Source: a virus
Reading direction: 5' to 3' (one strand)
DNA: 54,471 bases
Virus record (IMG/VR): IMGVR_UViG_3300029319_007471
Span: 1 to 54,471 of that record
Both the position numbers and the translations under genes were made by a program. How positions within the stretch are numbered: the first letter of the stretch is position 1; every line of letters starts with the position of its first letter. Below, piece after piece: positions 1 to 9,610 of the stretch. The notes below the pieces were generated by a model. The model saw only the letters and a list, made by a program, of their open reading frames with translations, made no database searches and was not told the origin of the DNA.

Positions 1-1388
1 ATTATAGCATTTGATGTATCACCTGTGCTTTTTATTAATATACCCTCATCCCCACTATCGGTGTGAATGTGGAGATTGTTATTTGGATTATTTGTGCCGA
101 TACCCACGTCACCAGTGAATGAACTTACTCCTGTTCCACCAGTAACAATTGAACCAAAAGAACCAGTTGAAGTTAGTGAACCACTTACCCCTCCTTCAGG
201 TGTAATTGATAATGAGGAACCCGTAGCTTCTATAGAGCCAGTAAATCTATGATTGTCGTCTAATGTATCACCAAACTTATTAGAACCGCTAGCAAACACC
301 ACACTAGCTGATGTAAATTCCGTATGAAATTCTCTTGCGAAAATAGAGCCTGATGTTGATATGTCACCTGTGGCTGTAATCGTGGTCGCTGATAAATTGG
401 TAGCAGTTAAAGTAGCTCCGCTAAAAGTTAAATCTGAATCTTCGGATAGTAATCCATTTGTTCCGTAGATAGCAACCCTACCTGATGTTTGATTGTCAGC
501 GGTCAATGTATTTGCTCTGAATCCATGCGCACCGATATCTAAATTTCCCCCAGCGGTCAGAGATGTTATGCCATCAATTGTTCCTCCATCGATATCAAAA
601 TTACTTCCCTCAATCTCTACAGAACCAGCGGTTAATTTACCACCCAATGTAAAGGCGCCGATGTTTGTCGAATTCACAGTAGTTGATACAACGTTACCAA
701 AAGATGCGGTGGATATTAATGAACTCGTTATATCACCAATCGCTTCTATGCTCGAACCGCTACCAACTATTTTGACCGTTCCGAAAGAACCTGTTGAGGT
801 AATTGAACCACTAATATTTGGAGCATTTTCAACCGTGGAACCACTAATCAAAGCGTTTGCCACAGGCCCTAAAGTGCCCTCCAATATCCCATTAAGGTGG
901 GTAGCATTTACACTACCAAAAGAACCAGTTGAAATTAATGAGCCAGATACATCTCCAACAAAATCTAAGGATGAGCCTGAATCATTTAACGTTAATCTTC
1001 CAAACGAAGCGGTTGATGCGTAAGGTGAATTAATATCCGTAAAATAACTTAACTTAGAGGATGAAATCTGAGCGCTATCGGCTATGTGAATATTTTCTAT
1101 CGAATTTGTTCTTATAAATTGTGATTCACCTGTGATTATACCATAAAATTTTGTATTAGCATCCGGCGCCTCACTAAAAACTATTCGTGAACCACTCATC
1201 GTATAGGCTTCATTGGCGTGTTGTAATACACCACCTAAAGTTATCAAAACATTAGCGGCGTCAGGTTGTTGCTCTGTTGCACCAACACTACAGGTGAATT
1301 CTGTTTGACTACCATCAAAAGATTGAGAAATCTCATCCATCAATGCGAATTGTCCACTATTCGTTGGTGTTCTACCTATATATGGCAT
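1..1388 (-). CDS. Repetitive tail-fibre-like protein, C-terminus outside the window
   Basis: An open frame runs from an ATG at 1386-1388 off the left edge of the window without a stop (at least 462 residues). The preceding AAGGAGATTATTTAAATG supplies a good ribosome site. It begins MPYIGRTPTNSGQF, a start I associate with tail-fibre-like proteins of marine T4-like phages. After about 110 residues it turns into the Ser/Gly-rich SGSLxSTGSFG repeats also found in the next gene, including shared blocks around GAHGFRANTLTAD and AREFHTEF. Near the window edge the sequence (NNLHIHTDSGDEG) resembles fibre tip or chaperone-proximal regions. It probably forms a trimeric beta-rich fibre for host binding. 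The repeats suggest a duplication with the 1402-6204 gene. Fibre identity is inferred from composition and context. Confidence 0.75.
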   Translation of the reverse strand, partial: MPYIGRTPTNSGQFALMDEISQSFDGSQTEFTCSVGATEQQPDAANVLITLGGVLQHANEAYTMSGSRIVFSEAPDANTKFYGIITGESQFIRTNSIENIHIADSAQISSSKLSYFTDINSPYASTASFGRLTLNDSGSSLDFVGDVSGSLISTGSFGSVNATHLNGILEGTLGPVANALISGSTVENAPNISGSITSTGSFGTVKIVGSGSSIEAIGDITSSLISTASFGNVVSTTVNSTNIGAFTLGGKLTAGSVEIEGSNFDIDGGTIDGITSLTAGGNLDIGAHGFRANTLTADNQTSGRVAIYGTNGLLSEDSDLTFSGATLTATNLSATTITATGDISTSGSIFAREFHTEFTSASVVFASGSNKFGDTLDDNHRFTGSIEATGSSLSITPEGGVSGSLTSTGSFGSIVTGGTGVSSFTGDVGIGTNNPNNNLHIHTDSGDEGILIKSTGDTSNAI

Positions 1389-4262
1389 TTAAATAATCTC
1401 CTTATCCTAAAGCTATTGCTAATGCGGTCGCATCATCAACGGTTGCGAAACCTGAGCCAGTAAACGAACCTGAAAATGACCCACTTGCTGATGATAAATA
1501 TAAACCACCTACAATTTCGTTATTTCCCTGAGAATCCACTTTTAAACTAGCGGATGTAATTGTTAAACTACCCGTTGATTCGATTGAGCCAGTAAATCTA
1601 TGTATATCATCTTGCGTATCACCTAATTTTGTGCTACCACTGGCAAAAATAATTGATGCACTTACAAATTCTGTGTGGAATTCTCTGGCTGTGATTGAAC
1701 CTGATGTCGAAATATTGCCACCGACCTCTAAGTTACCTGTTACATCTAAATCTGTAAAGGCTAGTGTCCCTTGCACTTTATCAGCAACCACCAATGAACC
1801 AAATGAACCTGTTGAAGTTATCGAGCCACTTACGTTTCCAGCCTGAATTGTGGTCGATGATATATTTGTAGCGGTTAATGTCGCTCCGCTAAATGTTAAA
1901 TCTGAATCCTCTGATAGTAATCCGTTGCTACCATATATTGCTACACGTCCAGAAGTCTGATTATCGGCGGTGAGAGTATTTGCTCTAAATCCATGTGCGC
2001 CAATATCTAAATTTCCTCCAGCAGTTAAGGTTACGATATTACTCAACGTACCACCAACGGCGTTAACATTTGTTACGTTTAGAGTTCCAAATGAAGCTGT
2101 TGAAATAAGTGAGCTACTAACATCTCCTATCAACTCTAAAGTTGAACCGCTACCATTTATTTTTACGTTACCAAATGAACCAGTCGATAGTAATGAACCA
2201 CTAACGTTGGCTGCGTTCACAACCGCCGAACCACTAATCAATGTATTTAACGCACTACCTAAAGTTACCAAACCAGTTGCTGAGGTTATTGAATTTTGTG
2301 TGGCGGTTTGTATGGTTCCAAATAAATCTGTGCTTGTAACTTTTCCAAATGAGCCAGTTGAAATTAGTGAGCTAGTTAGATTACCAACTATCTCTAACGC
2401 TTTTGAACCCGAATCATTGATAATCGCTCTTCCGAATGAACCTGTTGAGGATATTGAACCACTTATCTTAGTTGCGCTAATATTTGCTAGAATGTCACCA
2501 TCATCTTTTACAATGACATCGCCACCATCAGCATTTAATTCTATATCTCCAGCCACATCAACAGTCAAATCACCTGTGCTTAAATCTATTTCGGTTCCGT
2601 CTATCGTAATATTATCTATGGTGACTCCACCATCAAACTTAGCCGATGGTGCTTCGAAATCGACGCTTGAAGTTATTGTCGTTCCTATGTGTCTGTATTT
2701 GATGTTTGCTACGCTTCCTCCGTCACCAAATAAAATACCTGACCCATCTATATCTGAACTATTTGTGCTTCCGCTTGACACCGTTATGGTCGCCGCCTGA
2801 ACATCCAATCCAGCGACCGTATTGTTTGTTGTTGTACCGACAACAGTTAAGTTACCTGCGATAGTTACATCACTACCTGAGAAAATTGTTTCCTCAACCT
2901 TAACCCTAGCATTAGTTGAGACAATCTGAAAATCATTAGATGCGTGGTCAGCTGTTAAATTACCACTTATTGTTTGACTACCATTTACATCTAAATTACC
3001 ATCAACAATTACCCCACTCAAAGTTCCAAAATTACCTCTACCAAACGATGCGCTTGATAATGATGAGCCAGTTATATGACCTATCATTTCTATAGCTGAT
3101 GCTGAATTGATTAATATCAATTTACCAAAAGAGCCAGTTGATGTTAAGGAACCGCTCACATCAGCAGCGTTCACAACCGCTGAACCACTAATTAAGGTAT
3201 TAAGTGAACTTCCTAAAGTGACTAAACCAGTAGCGGATGTAATGGAATTCTGAGCTGCTGTTTTTATTGTTCCATATACTTCCGTACTATTAATGTTTGT
3301 GGCGTTTACTGCGCCAAATGAAGCCGATGATATTAAGGAACTAGATACATTTCCAATCATCTCAATCGCTGGTAATGAACTCGAACCAGCTAAAATTATT
3401 CTACCAAAAGAACCAGTTGATGTTAGTGAACCACTAACTTTTGTGGACGATATGTTTAATAGTGAATCACCATCATCCTTTATATTTACGTCTCCTCCAT
3501 CAGCATTTATCTCAACATCACCATCGACATCTATTGTTAAATTGCCTGAGGATAAATCTATTTCGGTTCCATCTATTGTGATATTATCAATCGTTACCCC
3601 ACCATCTGCGTCTAATGAACCAACTGATACCGCGCCTGGAGTGACAATCGAACCAAAGGATGCCGTTGATGTTAGTGAACCACTAACTCCCCCTACAGGT
3701 GTAACCGATAATAAAGAGCCTGTAACTTCTATCGAACCAGTAAATCTGTGAACATCATCCTGACTATCACCAAATTTATTACTACCACTAGCGAAAACAA
3801 CACTAGCGGATGTGAACTCTGTATGAAACTCCCTTGCAAAAACAGAGCCAGATGTCGAAATATCTCCTGTGGCATTTATCGTTGTGGTCGTTAAAGTTGT
3901 ACTAACTAAATCTGTAGCTGTGACATCCGTTGCGTTTACATTTGTTGTGTTGAGTGTTCCAAAAGATGCGCTTGATATTAACGAACTTGAAACATCTCCA
4001 ATTAATTCTAAGCTTGAACCACTTCCATTAATTTTAACATTTCCGAATGAGCCAGTAGAAATGAGTGAACCACTTATGTTTCCTGAATTTATATTGGTAG
4101 CCGTTAAAGTATTTCCTGAAAATGATAAATCACTATCCTCTGTTAATAATCCATTACTACCATAGATAGCAACTCTTCCAGAGGTTTGTGCATCAGCAGT
4201 TAAAGTATTCGCTCTAAATCCATGTGCTCCAATATCTAAATCACCACCAGCCGTCAATGTTG
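400..4262 (-). repeat. Three-copy coding repeat around GAHGFRANTLTAD
   Basis: Three near-identical coding blocks of about 150 bp encode a GGNLDIGAHGF...RVAIYG...EDSDL segment. They lie at about 405-560 (first fibre gene), 1880-2030 and 4103-4260 (second fibre gene). Protein identity is high while synonymous positions have drifted, so the duplications are not recent but the fold is conserved. They could serve as sites for recombination between the two genes. Confidence 0.75.
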
Positions 4263-6204
4263 TAATGTTTGTAAGTTCACCTCCAGCAGCGTTGACGTTT
4301 GTGACATTAACCGACCCAAATGATGCGGTTGAAATCAAAGAGCTAGATATATTACCGATAGCCTCAATGCTTGAACCGCTACCTAATAAATTTACAGTTC
4401 CAAATGAACCTGTTGATGTTAGAGAACCACTTACGTTGGCGGCGTTGACCACCGCTGAACCACTAATGAGAGCATTTAAATCACTACCTAAGGTAATCAA
4501 ACCTGTGGCTGATGTTATAGAATTTTGAGTAGCAGTTTTTACTGTTCCATAAAGTTCAGTAGCGTTAACGTTAGTAACGTTTGCTGCGCCAAATGAAGCG
4601 CTTGATATTAATGAACTACTTACGTTTCCAATCATTTCTATCGCAGAAGCTGAACCCACTAAGTTAAGTTTACCAAAAGAACCTGTAGAGGTTAAGGAAC
4701 CACTAACATTAGCTGCGTTTACAACCGCCGAACCGCTTATTAAAGCATTTAAAGAACTTCCTAAAGTTACCAAACCTGTGGCTGATGTTATAGAATTTTG
4801 TGCGGCGGTTTTTATCGTTCCATAAAGTTCGGTAGCGTTAACGTTAGTAACGTTTGCTGCACCAAATGAAGCGGTGGAAATCAACGAACTACTCACATCA
4901 CCTATTAATTCTAAAGTTGAACCACTACCATTAATTTTTACATTTCCGAATGAACCAGTCGATAGTAATGAACCACTAACTTTTGTTGAGGATACGTTTA
5001 ATAATACAACGTCATCATCCTTAACATCTACACTACCACCATCAGCGTTCAACTCAATATTACCATCCACATCAATGGTTAGATTACCGCTACTTAAATC
5101 TATTTCAGTCCCATCAATTGTTATATTATCAATCGTAACACCACCATCAGCATCTAAACTTGTTGCTGTGGTCGCCCCTAATGTCGTAGCACCTAATGTG
5201 GATTGACCTGGTACAACTAATGAACCAAATGAGGAGGTTGATATTAACGAACCACTAACCCCACCACCGACAAATTTAACAAAACTGGCGCTTAACTCAC
5301 CTCTAAATGAACCACTAATATCACTAGCTAACTGTGCTGAACTACTAACTAATGTTCTTAATCCACTCTCATCTTGCCCTTGCGAATTTTGACCTGTATG
5401 GATAGCCCAACCCATAAATTGGTGACTTGAACATTGATAATAAATTATTTGTGGACTATCTTTGTCAATCTTTAAAGTGATTACATTTCCAGCGACCGAT
5501 ACGTGACTGCTTGGGTCATATTGTGTTGTTTTAGCAGCATCAAAGTAAAATCTTATTGGATGAGAGGAGGCCCCACTATAATCAAATTTATAATAACCCT
5601 CAGTTAAATATAGGAAAGGAGTTTCAACCCCATCAATAACATATCCATTACCTGAACCGCTATCATAGTATGGATGGTTTGTTGTTTTGGATGCGGCTAA
5701 TGCAGTAAATGTATGAGCACTACCTGGCGCTATGACTGGTCCCTCTGATGCTCTAGCTAAGTAATTAAACCCTTTAACTGGCTCTCTACTTAACTCAAAA
5801 CTGCCTGAACTCTCTATTGAGCCTGTAAATCTATGAACATCATCTTGGGTATCACCAAATTGTGTCGAACCGCTTGAAAATATTATTGATGAATTTACAA
5901 ACTCTGTTCTAAATTCTCTAGCTATTATAGACCCGCTGGTTTCTATATTGCCAGATACTTGTAAATTACCTGTGGCTCCTATGTCCCCAACTACTCTCAG
6001 GCTTTCACCATTTAATTGGGTGGTTCCAATACCAACTCCACCATCGGCATAAATCGTGCTTAAAGAAGATGTTCCAACTGAATCTATGGCAGAGCCAGAG
6101 TCTACTAAAGTTAATCTACCAAAAGAGGCAGTAGATGTTATAGAGCCAGTTACATTACCTACTTTTAAACTACCTGTTAATTGTTTACCTTTGATAATAG
6201 CCAT
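1402..6204 (-). CDS. Giant repetitive tail-fibre-like structural protein (1600 aa)
   Basis: A 1600-residue protein very rich in Ser, Gly, Thr and Ala and almost free of Cys. It is built from tandem blocks: many copies of (V/I)SGSLxSTGSFG, four AREF(H/R)TEF...HRFTGSIE units, about four GGVTIDNITIDGTEIDLS blocks and two GAHGFRANTLTAD blocks. Residues about 190-290 are a non-repetitive insert with a copper-protein-like flavour (SAHTF..., YYKFDYSG, YYQCSSHQFMGW), so a cupredoxin-like fold is possible but unproven. The C-terminus ends in a short Ala-rich stretch. Such repetitive SGS proteins are common next to neck and tail genes of marine T4-like phages and are thought to be fibres or baseplate appendages. 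The ATG at 6202-6204 follows an AAGGAATATTA ribosome site. Exact position in the virion is unknown. Confidence 0.75.
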   Translation of the reverse strand: MAIIKGKQLTGSLKVGNVTGSITSTASFGRLTLVDSGSAIDSVGTSSLSTIYADGGVGIGTTQLNGESLRVVGDIGATGNLQVSGNIETSGSIIAREFRTEFVNSSIIFSSGSTQFGDTQDDVHRFTGSIESSGSFELSREPVKGFNYLARASEGPVIAPGSAHTFTALAASKTTNHPYYDSGSGNGYVIDGVETPFLYLTEGYYKFDYSGASSHPIRFYFDAAKTTQYDPSSHVSVAGNVITLKIDKDSPQIIYYQCSSHQFMGWAIHTGQNSQGQDESGLRTLVSSSAQLASDISGSFRGELSASFVKFVGGGVSGSLISTSSFGSLVVPGQSTLGATTLGATTATSLDADGGVTIDNITIDGTEIDLSSGNLTIDVDGNIELNADGGSVDVKDDDVVLLNVSSTKVSGSLLSTGSFGNVKINGSGSTLELIGDVSSSLISTASFGAANVTNVNATELYGTIKTAAQNSITSATGLVTLGSSLNALISGSAVVNAANVSGSLTSTGSFGKLNLVGSASAIEMIGNVSSSLISSASFGAANVTNVNATELYGTVKTATQNSITSATGLITLGSDLNALISGSAVVNAANVSGSLTSTGSFGTVNLLGSGSSIEAIGNISSSLISTASFGSVNVTNVNAAGGELTNITTLTAGGDLDIGAHGFRANTLTADAQTSGRVAIYGSNGLLTEDSDLSFSGNTLTATNINSGNISGSLISTGSFGNVKINGSGSSLELIGDVSSSLISSASFGTLNTTNVNATDVTATDLVSTTLTTTTINATGDISTSGSVFAREFHTEFTSASVVFASGSNKFGDSQDDVHRFTGSIEVTGSLLSVTPVGGVSGSLTSTASFGSIVTPGAVSVGSLDADGGVTIDNITIDGTEIDLSSGNLTIDVDGDVEINADGGDVNIKDDGDSLLNISSTKVSGSLTSTGSFGRIILAGSSSLPAIEMIGNVSSSLISSASFGAVNATNINSTEVYGTIKTAAQNSITSATGLVTLGSSLNTLISGSAVVNAADVSGSLTSTGSFGKLILINSASAIEMIGHITGSSLSSASFGRGNFGTLSGVIVDGNLDVNGSQTISGNLTADHASNDFQIVSTNARVKVEETIFSGSDVTIAGNLTVVGTTTNNTVAGLDVQAATITVSSGSTNSSDIDGSGILFGDGGSVANIKYRHIGTTITSSVDFEAPSAKFDGGVTIDNITIDGTEIDLSTGDLTVDVAGDIELNADGGDVIVKDDGDILANISATKISGSISSTGSFGRAIINDSGSKALEIVGNLTSSLISTGSFGKVTSTDLFGTIQTATQNSITSATGLVTLGSALNTLISGSAVVNAANVSGSLLSTGSFGNVKINGSGSTLELIGDVSSSLISTASFGTLNVTNVNAVGGTLSNIVTLTAGGNLDIGAHGFRANTLTADNQTSGRVAIYGSNGLLSEDSDLTFSGATLTATNISSTTIQAGNVSGSITSTGSFGSLVVADKVQGTLAFTDLDVTGNLEVGGNISTSGSITAREFHTEFVSASIIFASGSTKLGDTQDDIHRFTGSIESTGSLTITSASLKVDSQGNNEIVGGLYLSSASGSFSGSFTGSGFATVDDATALAIALG
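2490..5155 (-). repeat. Multi-copy coding repeat GGVTIDNITIDGTEIDLS
   Basis: A block encoding GGVTIDNITIDGTEIDLS followed by a Asp/Gly-rich stretch (NADGG) recurs at about 2490-2640, 3470-3615 and 5015-5150 on the minus strand. It alternates with SGSLxSTGSFG units. It looks like a repeated beta-strand module of a fibre shaft. Confidence 0.7.
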
Positions 6205-6213
6205 TAATATTCC

Positions 6214-7209
6214 TTAAGAATTAAATTTTCCGTGTGCAATAATCTCATCACTAGCCTCTAATTCGTAACCTATGCTATCCGTATCAATCTTTAAGTGAAA
6301 TAATACTGCGGTTTTTTGTTCTATTTCTAATGCGTCGTGTTCCATATATTGTCCATTGATAAAAAATGTAAAATCTGTTTCTGTAGTGGCGGTCATGCCA
6401 GTCGGAGCTGAAGCTGTAACCGCTGTAAAACTGGCGGTGTCGGAGCCAGTTATCGACAATGATTTTTTTACAAAATTCTTCCTTAAATAATCTGCGCCGG
6501 ATGATGTCACGCTACCTGATATTTTAGCATCAACATATGCCTTTGAAGTTGATGAACCAGCGGCAGTTGGACTTGCTGGCAAACCCAAAACCTCACCATC
6601 ACCACTAAATGTTAGATTGGCTGCGCTAGCCATCGTAGAGGTAGCTAATGATGTTATTGTTTTATTTGTCAAAGTATCAGTAGTTGAAACACCAACTATA
6701 TTTATGTTACTACCAGCTGCATTATCTATCGCCCATCTTGTCTCTGAATGGTCAAACACTAATTGTGCATTTGTAGCACCACTTCTTCCAACCCTTAATC
6801 CAGCGTCGGCTGAGGCTAAAGCAGTTGAACCTGAGAAATTTAAATCTATTATTGGGTCTTGTACGGTAAATTGTTCTACATTTTGAATGGATTGTGAACC
6901 CTGCACAATTAAGTCACCGTGAATCTTAATGCTACCGCTTTGAACACTACCAGTCGTTAAAAATTCTATGGCTGGATTATTACGACTATCCCTTATAAAA
7001 CTTGGGTCACCAGACATACTAATCTGTCCGACCTGCAAAGTATGGTCAGAACCCATATCTAAACTACCTGTTCCTAAATTAGCAATTGAAATTGTTGTAA
7101 ATTCAGGTTCAAATCTACTCGTTATGGAGCTAGTTGTTGGGGATGTTTGAAAAACCAAACTTCCTGTTTGTGGAACTTGTGCTTGTCTCGTTAAATCTAT
7201 TAATGACAT
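6214..7209 (-). CDS. Tail-fibre or baseplate-appendage protein
   Basis: A 331-residue structural protein immediately upstream of the giant fibre gene. The N-terminal half is Ser/Thr/Gly-rich (for example a TTSSITSRFEPEFTTISIANLGTGS region). The middle carries a VQDPIIDLNFSG...GLRVGRSG...LVFDHSETRWAID module, which I know from phage tail-fibre proteins in which short beta repeats face the virion. The C-terminal part (FFINGQYMEHDALEIEQ) has the look of a small beta-sandwich that describes a bound edge. No catalytic motif is visible. It is separated by only 9 bases from the next gene, so the two are probably co-transcribed and assembled together. Role inferred from composition and position. Confidence 0.65.
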   Translation of the reverse strand: MSLIDLTRQAQVPQTGSLVFQTSPTTSSITSRFEPEFTTISIANLGTGSLDMGSDHTLQVGQISMSGDPSFIRDSRNNPAIEFLTTGSVQSGSIKIHGDLIVQGSQSIQNVEQFTVQDPIIDLNFSGSTALASADAGLRVGRSGATNAQLVFDHSETRWAIDNAAGSNINIVGVSTTDTLTNKTITSLATSTMASAANLTFSGDGEVLGLPASPTAAGSSTSKAYVDAKISGSVTSSGADYLRKNFVKKSLSITGSDTASFTAVTASAPTGMTATTETDFTFFINGQYMEHDALEIEQKTAVLFHLKIDTDSIGYELEASDEIIAHGKFNS

Positions 7210-7764
7210 TTAACTACTCTCCAATTGAAATCTTATATTAACTCTGTCAGGTTCTCCAGTGCCAGATTGGGTTGGTATACCCTCAAATACTGAGCCTGTT
7301 ATCAACGTAATTCCCAATCCAAATTCATCTCCTAGTTGTCTTTTTCGTATTCTAACTTTTGTTTGACTCGAATCTATCTGAAAATCAGCACTTGAACTAT
7401 CGGTTTGGTCAATGTTTGAAATCTGACTAACACCATTAACATTGACTTTCACCGAACCATTTCTAATTCTAAAACCGCTAGGTATTGTTGGCGCGAATTG
7501 TTGGTAATAAATATTCGATAACTCAACTTCTGATAAAGTAAATGATTGAAACTTAGTATTGAATCTCTCATTACCACTTTGTTGATTTATTACATTATCA
7601 TCTTGTCTAGCTGAACCCAAATTAACATTATTAAGGGTAAAAGGTAGTTTCTCACTACCGCTATCTCTAAAATTTATTATGTCTCCATCAAATTTCGACT
7701 CACTTACAGGAGTCATAAACTTTCTAATTGAGCCTTTTAAACCCTCTAATGCCTGCCTAGCCAT
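7210..7764 (-). CDS. Tail/baseplate structural protein, unknown
   Basis: A 184-residue protein with no family that I recognise. It begins with a basic helix (MARQALEGLKGSIRKFMTP) and continues as a mostly beta protein with few Cys and alternating polar residues. It sits one base away from the neighbouring genes on both sides in the block of tail and neck genes, so a virion role is the most economical reading. The similar MAR start of the next upstream gene is probably coincidence. Confidence 0.5.
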   Translation of the reverse strand: MARQALEGLKGSIRKFMTPVSESKFDGDIINFRDSGSEKLPFTLNNVNLGSARQDDNVINQQSGNERFNTKFQSFTLSEVELSNIYYQQFAPTIPSGFRIRNGSVKVNVNGVSQISNIDQTDSSSADFQIDSSQTKVRIRKRQLGDEFGLGITLITGSVFEGIPTQSGTGEPDRVNIRFQLESS

Positions 7765-7765
7765 C

Positions 7766-9121
7766 TTATTCTATGGCCTGTTGAAAATTCATTATTATTT
7801 TATCGTCTTCTTTCAAAGTGATACCTGAGCCAGACCTTTGTGCGAATATGACTATATCTTTTAATGAGCTAGAAATAAAAAAATCAAACGTATTTGTTAT
7901 ATCTTTTTGATTTGTTTGTTCTGATAATAAATTTAATCCATTCACCTGTAAGTCTAATGAGCCTGTTTGAATAACAAAGCCAGAATCAAATGTTGGTTGA
8001 AAGACGGAGCCAGAACTACTTCCTGTAATCATCGCAGATGATGATTGACTACCTGAAAAAAATTGTGTTTTATTCATATAGATTCCATTTCCAGAGCTCA
8101 AACTCACAACCGCTTTATCATCTTTTGATGAGGTAGGAGAACCTCCACCCCTCATAACATAAAAAGTGTCACCTCCAAACGTATTGGTAAACTCTAAATC
8201 TTGTGCGGCGTTTCCATAACCAGGTGATATAGGTCTGATAAAATCTGTGGAACCACCCAATGAATTTAAGGTCGAGGAGCGATTACTAAATACCTTAACT
8301 CTTTCGGTTCTACTATCTGGTGAAAATACTGATGAAACTCCAAACTCAAACTCACCCTCTGTGACAATTTGTTTGGGAGTTAAATATTTTTGCGTATTAA
8401 TAAATTCATTAAATGATTCTGGTATTAGATAACCTCTAAAGTTAAAACTAAAAGTAGTTTTAATCATCCTTTCATTATCAACCATTTCGGTAGCATCCTC
8501 AAACGACTCTATGTTGGCCTTAAATTTGAATTTATTAGGTTCACCCCAATACGAACCACCACTCCAATTTATTTTTTCCACAATACTATTCATTTGTTCA
8601 ATTAATGTTGTGAATATAATCGCTTCATAATTCATTGTGATATATTTTGGAACGGCTACCTGATAAAACTCCTTTGTCGGCATTAGATTATTTTTTGCCG
8701 AAAACTGGTCATAACGATTTTCTTTTGAATATTTTTGTTGAAAAAAGTAAAAGTTTTTAGGGTCATTAGCATCGACTGAATCTATAGCGATGCTATCATC
8801 TCTTGATATTGATGTTCTTTTAAATACTATAGCTGGTGTTATTAGTTGATTATTTTTATCTCTAATATTACCTCTTCTTTGAATTGAAGCCCAACGTTCA
8901 GCATTAGCGTATAAAACAGGTACCTTTACTTCCTCACCATTATCTTTTACTGTCGGTTTAATAACCTGAGTAAAGTAATACATTATGGCTGAATCCACAT
9001 CCATCAAACCGATGTTTACATTTTTAACATCATCAGTTTTTCGTGTTCTCTCGATTCCACGATTAATCTCTCTACCTCTAAGTATTCTTTCAGACCTTGG
9101 TAATGGTTTGGTTCTTGCCAT
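7766..9121 (-). CDS. Neck/tail structural protein of marine T4-like phages
   Basis: A 451-residue protein. The N-terminal half has a striking conserved-looking core: DVDSAIMYYFTQVIKP, then VPVLYANAERWASIQRRG, then a TPAIVFKR segment and a VPKYITMNYEAIIFTTLIEQMN helix. This pattern is one I associate with a structural gene next to the neck proteins of marine T4-like phages, possibly a sheath-stabiliser or gp15-like role. The C-terminal 180 residues are Ser/Gly-rich and fibre-like and could be the exposed part. The stop overlaps the start of the 9121-9606 gene side by one base in the same operon. Assignment beyond 'neck/tail structural' is inference. Confidence 0.6.
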   Translation of the reverse strand: MARTKPLPRSERILRGREINRGIERTRKTDDVKNVNIGLMDVDSAIMYYFTQVIKPTVKDNGEEVKVPVLYANAERWASIQRRGNIRDKNNQLITPAIVFKRTSISRDDSIAIDSVDANDPKNFYFFQQKYSKENRYDQFSAKNNLMPTKEFYQVAVPKYITMNYEAIIFTTLIEQMNSIVEKINWSGGSYWGEPNKFKFKANIESFEDATEMVDNERMIKTTFSFNFRGYLIPESFNEFINTQKYLTPKQIVTEGEFEFGVSSVFSPDSRTERVKVFSNRSSTLNSLGGSTDFIRPISPGYGNAAQDLEFTNTFGGDTFYVMRGGGSPTSSKDDKAVVSLSSGNGIYMNKTQFFSGSQSSSAMITGSSSGSVFQPTFDSGFVIQTGSLDLQVNGLNLLSEQTNQKDITNTFDFFISSSLKDIVIFAQRSGSGITLKEDDKIIMNFQQAIE

Positions 9122-9606
9122 TATAAACTTCTCACCTCTTCAATATTTAGATTCGCCACTCTAATCATAAATGTATTTGCGATAATTGAGTGACTATTTG
9201 ATTGTTGTCCAGCTACTAATTGATTTTCATTAAGACTCGCTATCTCCCAATAACTTTCATTCCATTCTATCACATCACCGATATCAACAACATAATCAAC
9301 ATCAACTAATGATTGTCTTAAAAATGCAAATGTTGCGGTTTGTCTTAAATCTGGCCCAAATTCATCGGTGTTATACTCCATATCGGCGGCATCAACTATG
9401 CATGCTAACTGAACACCTGGATTAAATATTTTTCCTTTTCCAGCCTCACCATACATATTAGTCTCTGTTTCATTAACTGAAATTTTATAAACTACAACAG
9501 TTTGGTTTATATAACCATCTTGTGCAGTTAATAAATTACCAACTAATTCTTTATTGATTTTATCAAAAGTGTCTATATCCTTCTGACTTATAAATCTGTT
9601 TGGCAT
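9121..9606 (-). CDS. Neck protein-like structural protein
   Basis: A 161-residue protein lying between a connector-like gene and a tail structural gene, a place that T4-like phages give to gp13/gp14 neck proteins. It reads MPNRFISQKDIDTFDKINKEL, then a beta-rich body (TVVVYKISV, GVQLACIVDAADMEY) and a VVDIGDVIEWNESYWEI segment. That last segment resembles the head-completion and tail-terminator barrels of many tailed phages, where a small beta barrel closes the neck. No enzyme motif is visible. It is five bases from the upstream gene and shares one base with the downstream gene. Confidence 0.55.
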   Translation of the reverse strand: MPNRFISQKDIDTFDKINKELVGNLLTAQDGYINQTVVVYKISVNETETNMYGEAGKGKIFNPGVQLACIVDAADMEYNTDEFGPDLRQTATFAFLRQSLVDVDYVVDIGDVIEWNESYWEIASLNENQLVAGQQSNSHSIIANTFMIRVANLNIEEVRSL

Positions 9607-9610
9607 TATT

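Noticed and set aside
493-1023. Plus-strand open frames in the fibre genes (also 1970-2800, 3293-3751, 4874-5206)
   Set aside because: They mirror the repeated, codon-biased minus-strand fibre genes, have repetitive Pro/Glu/Val peptides and no ribosome sites. They are shadows.
1402-6204. CRISPR-like or tandem DNA repeats
   Set aside because: Spacing is irregular, units are in frame and code for protein motifs, so these are protein repeats.
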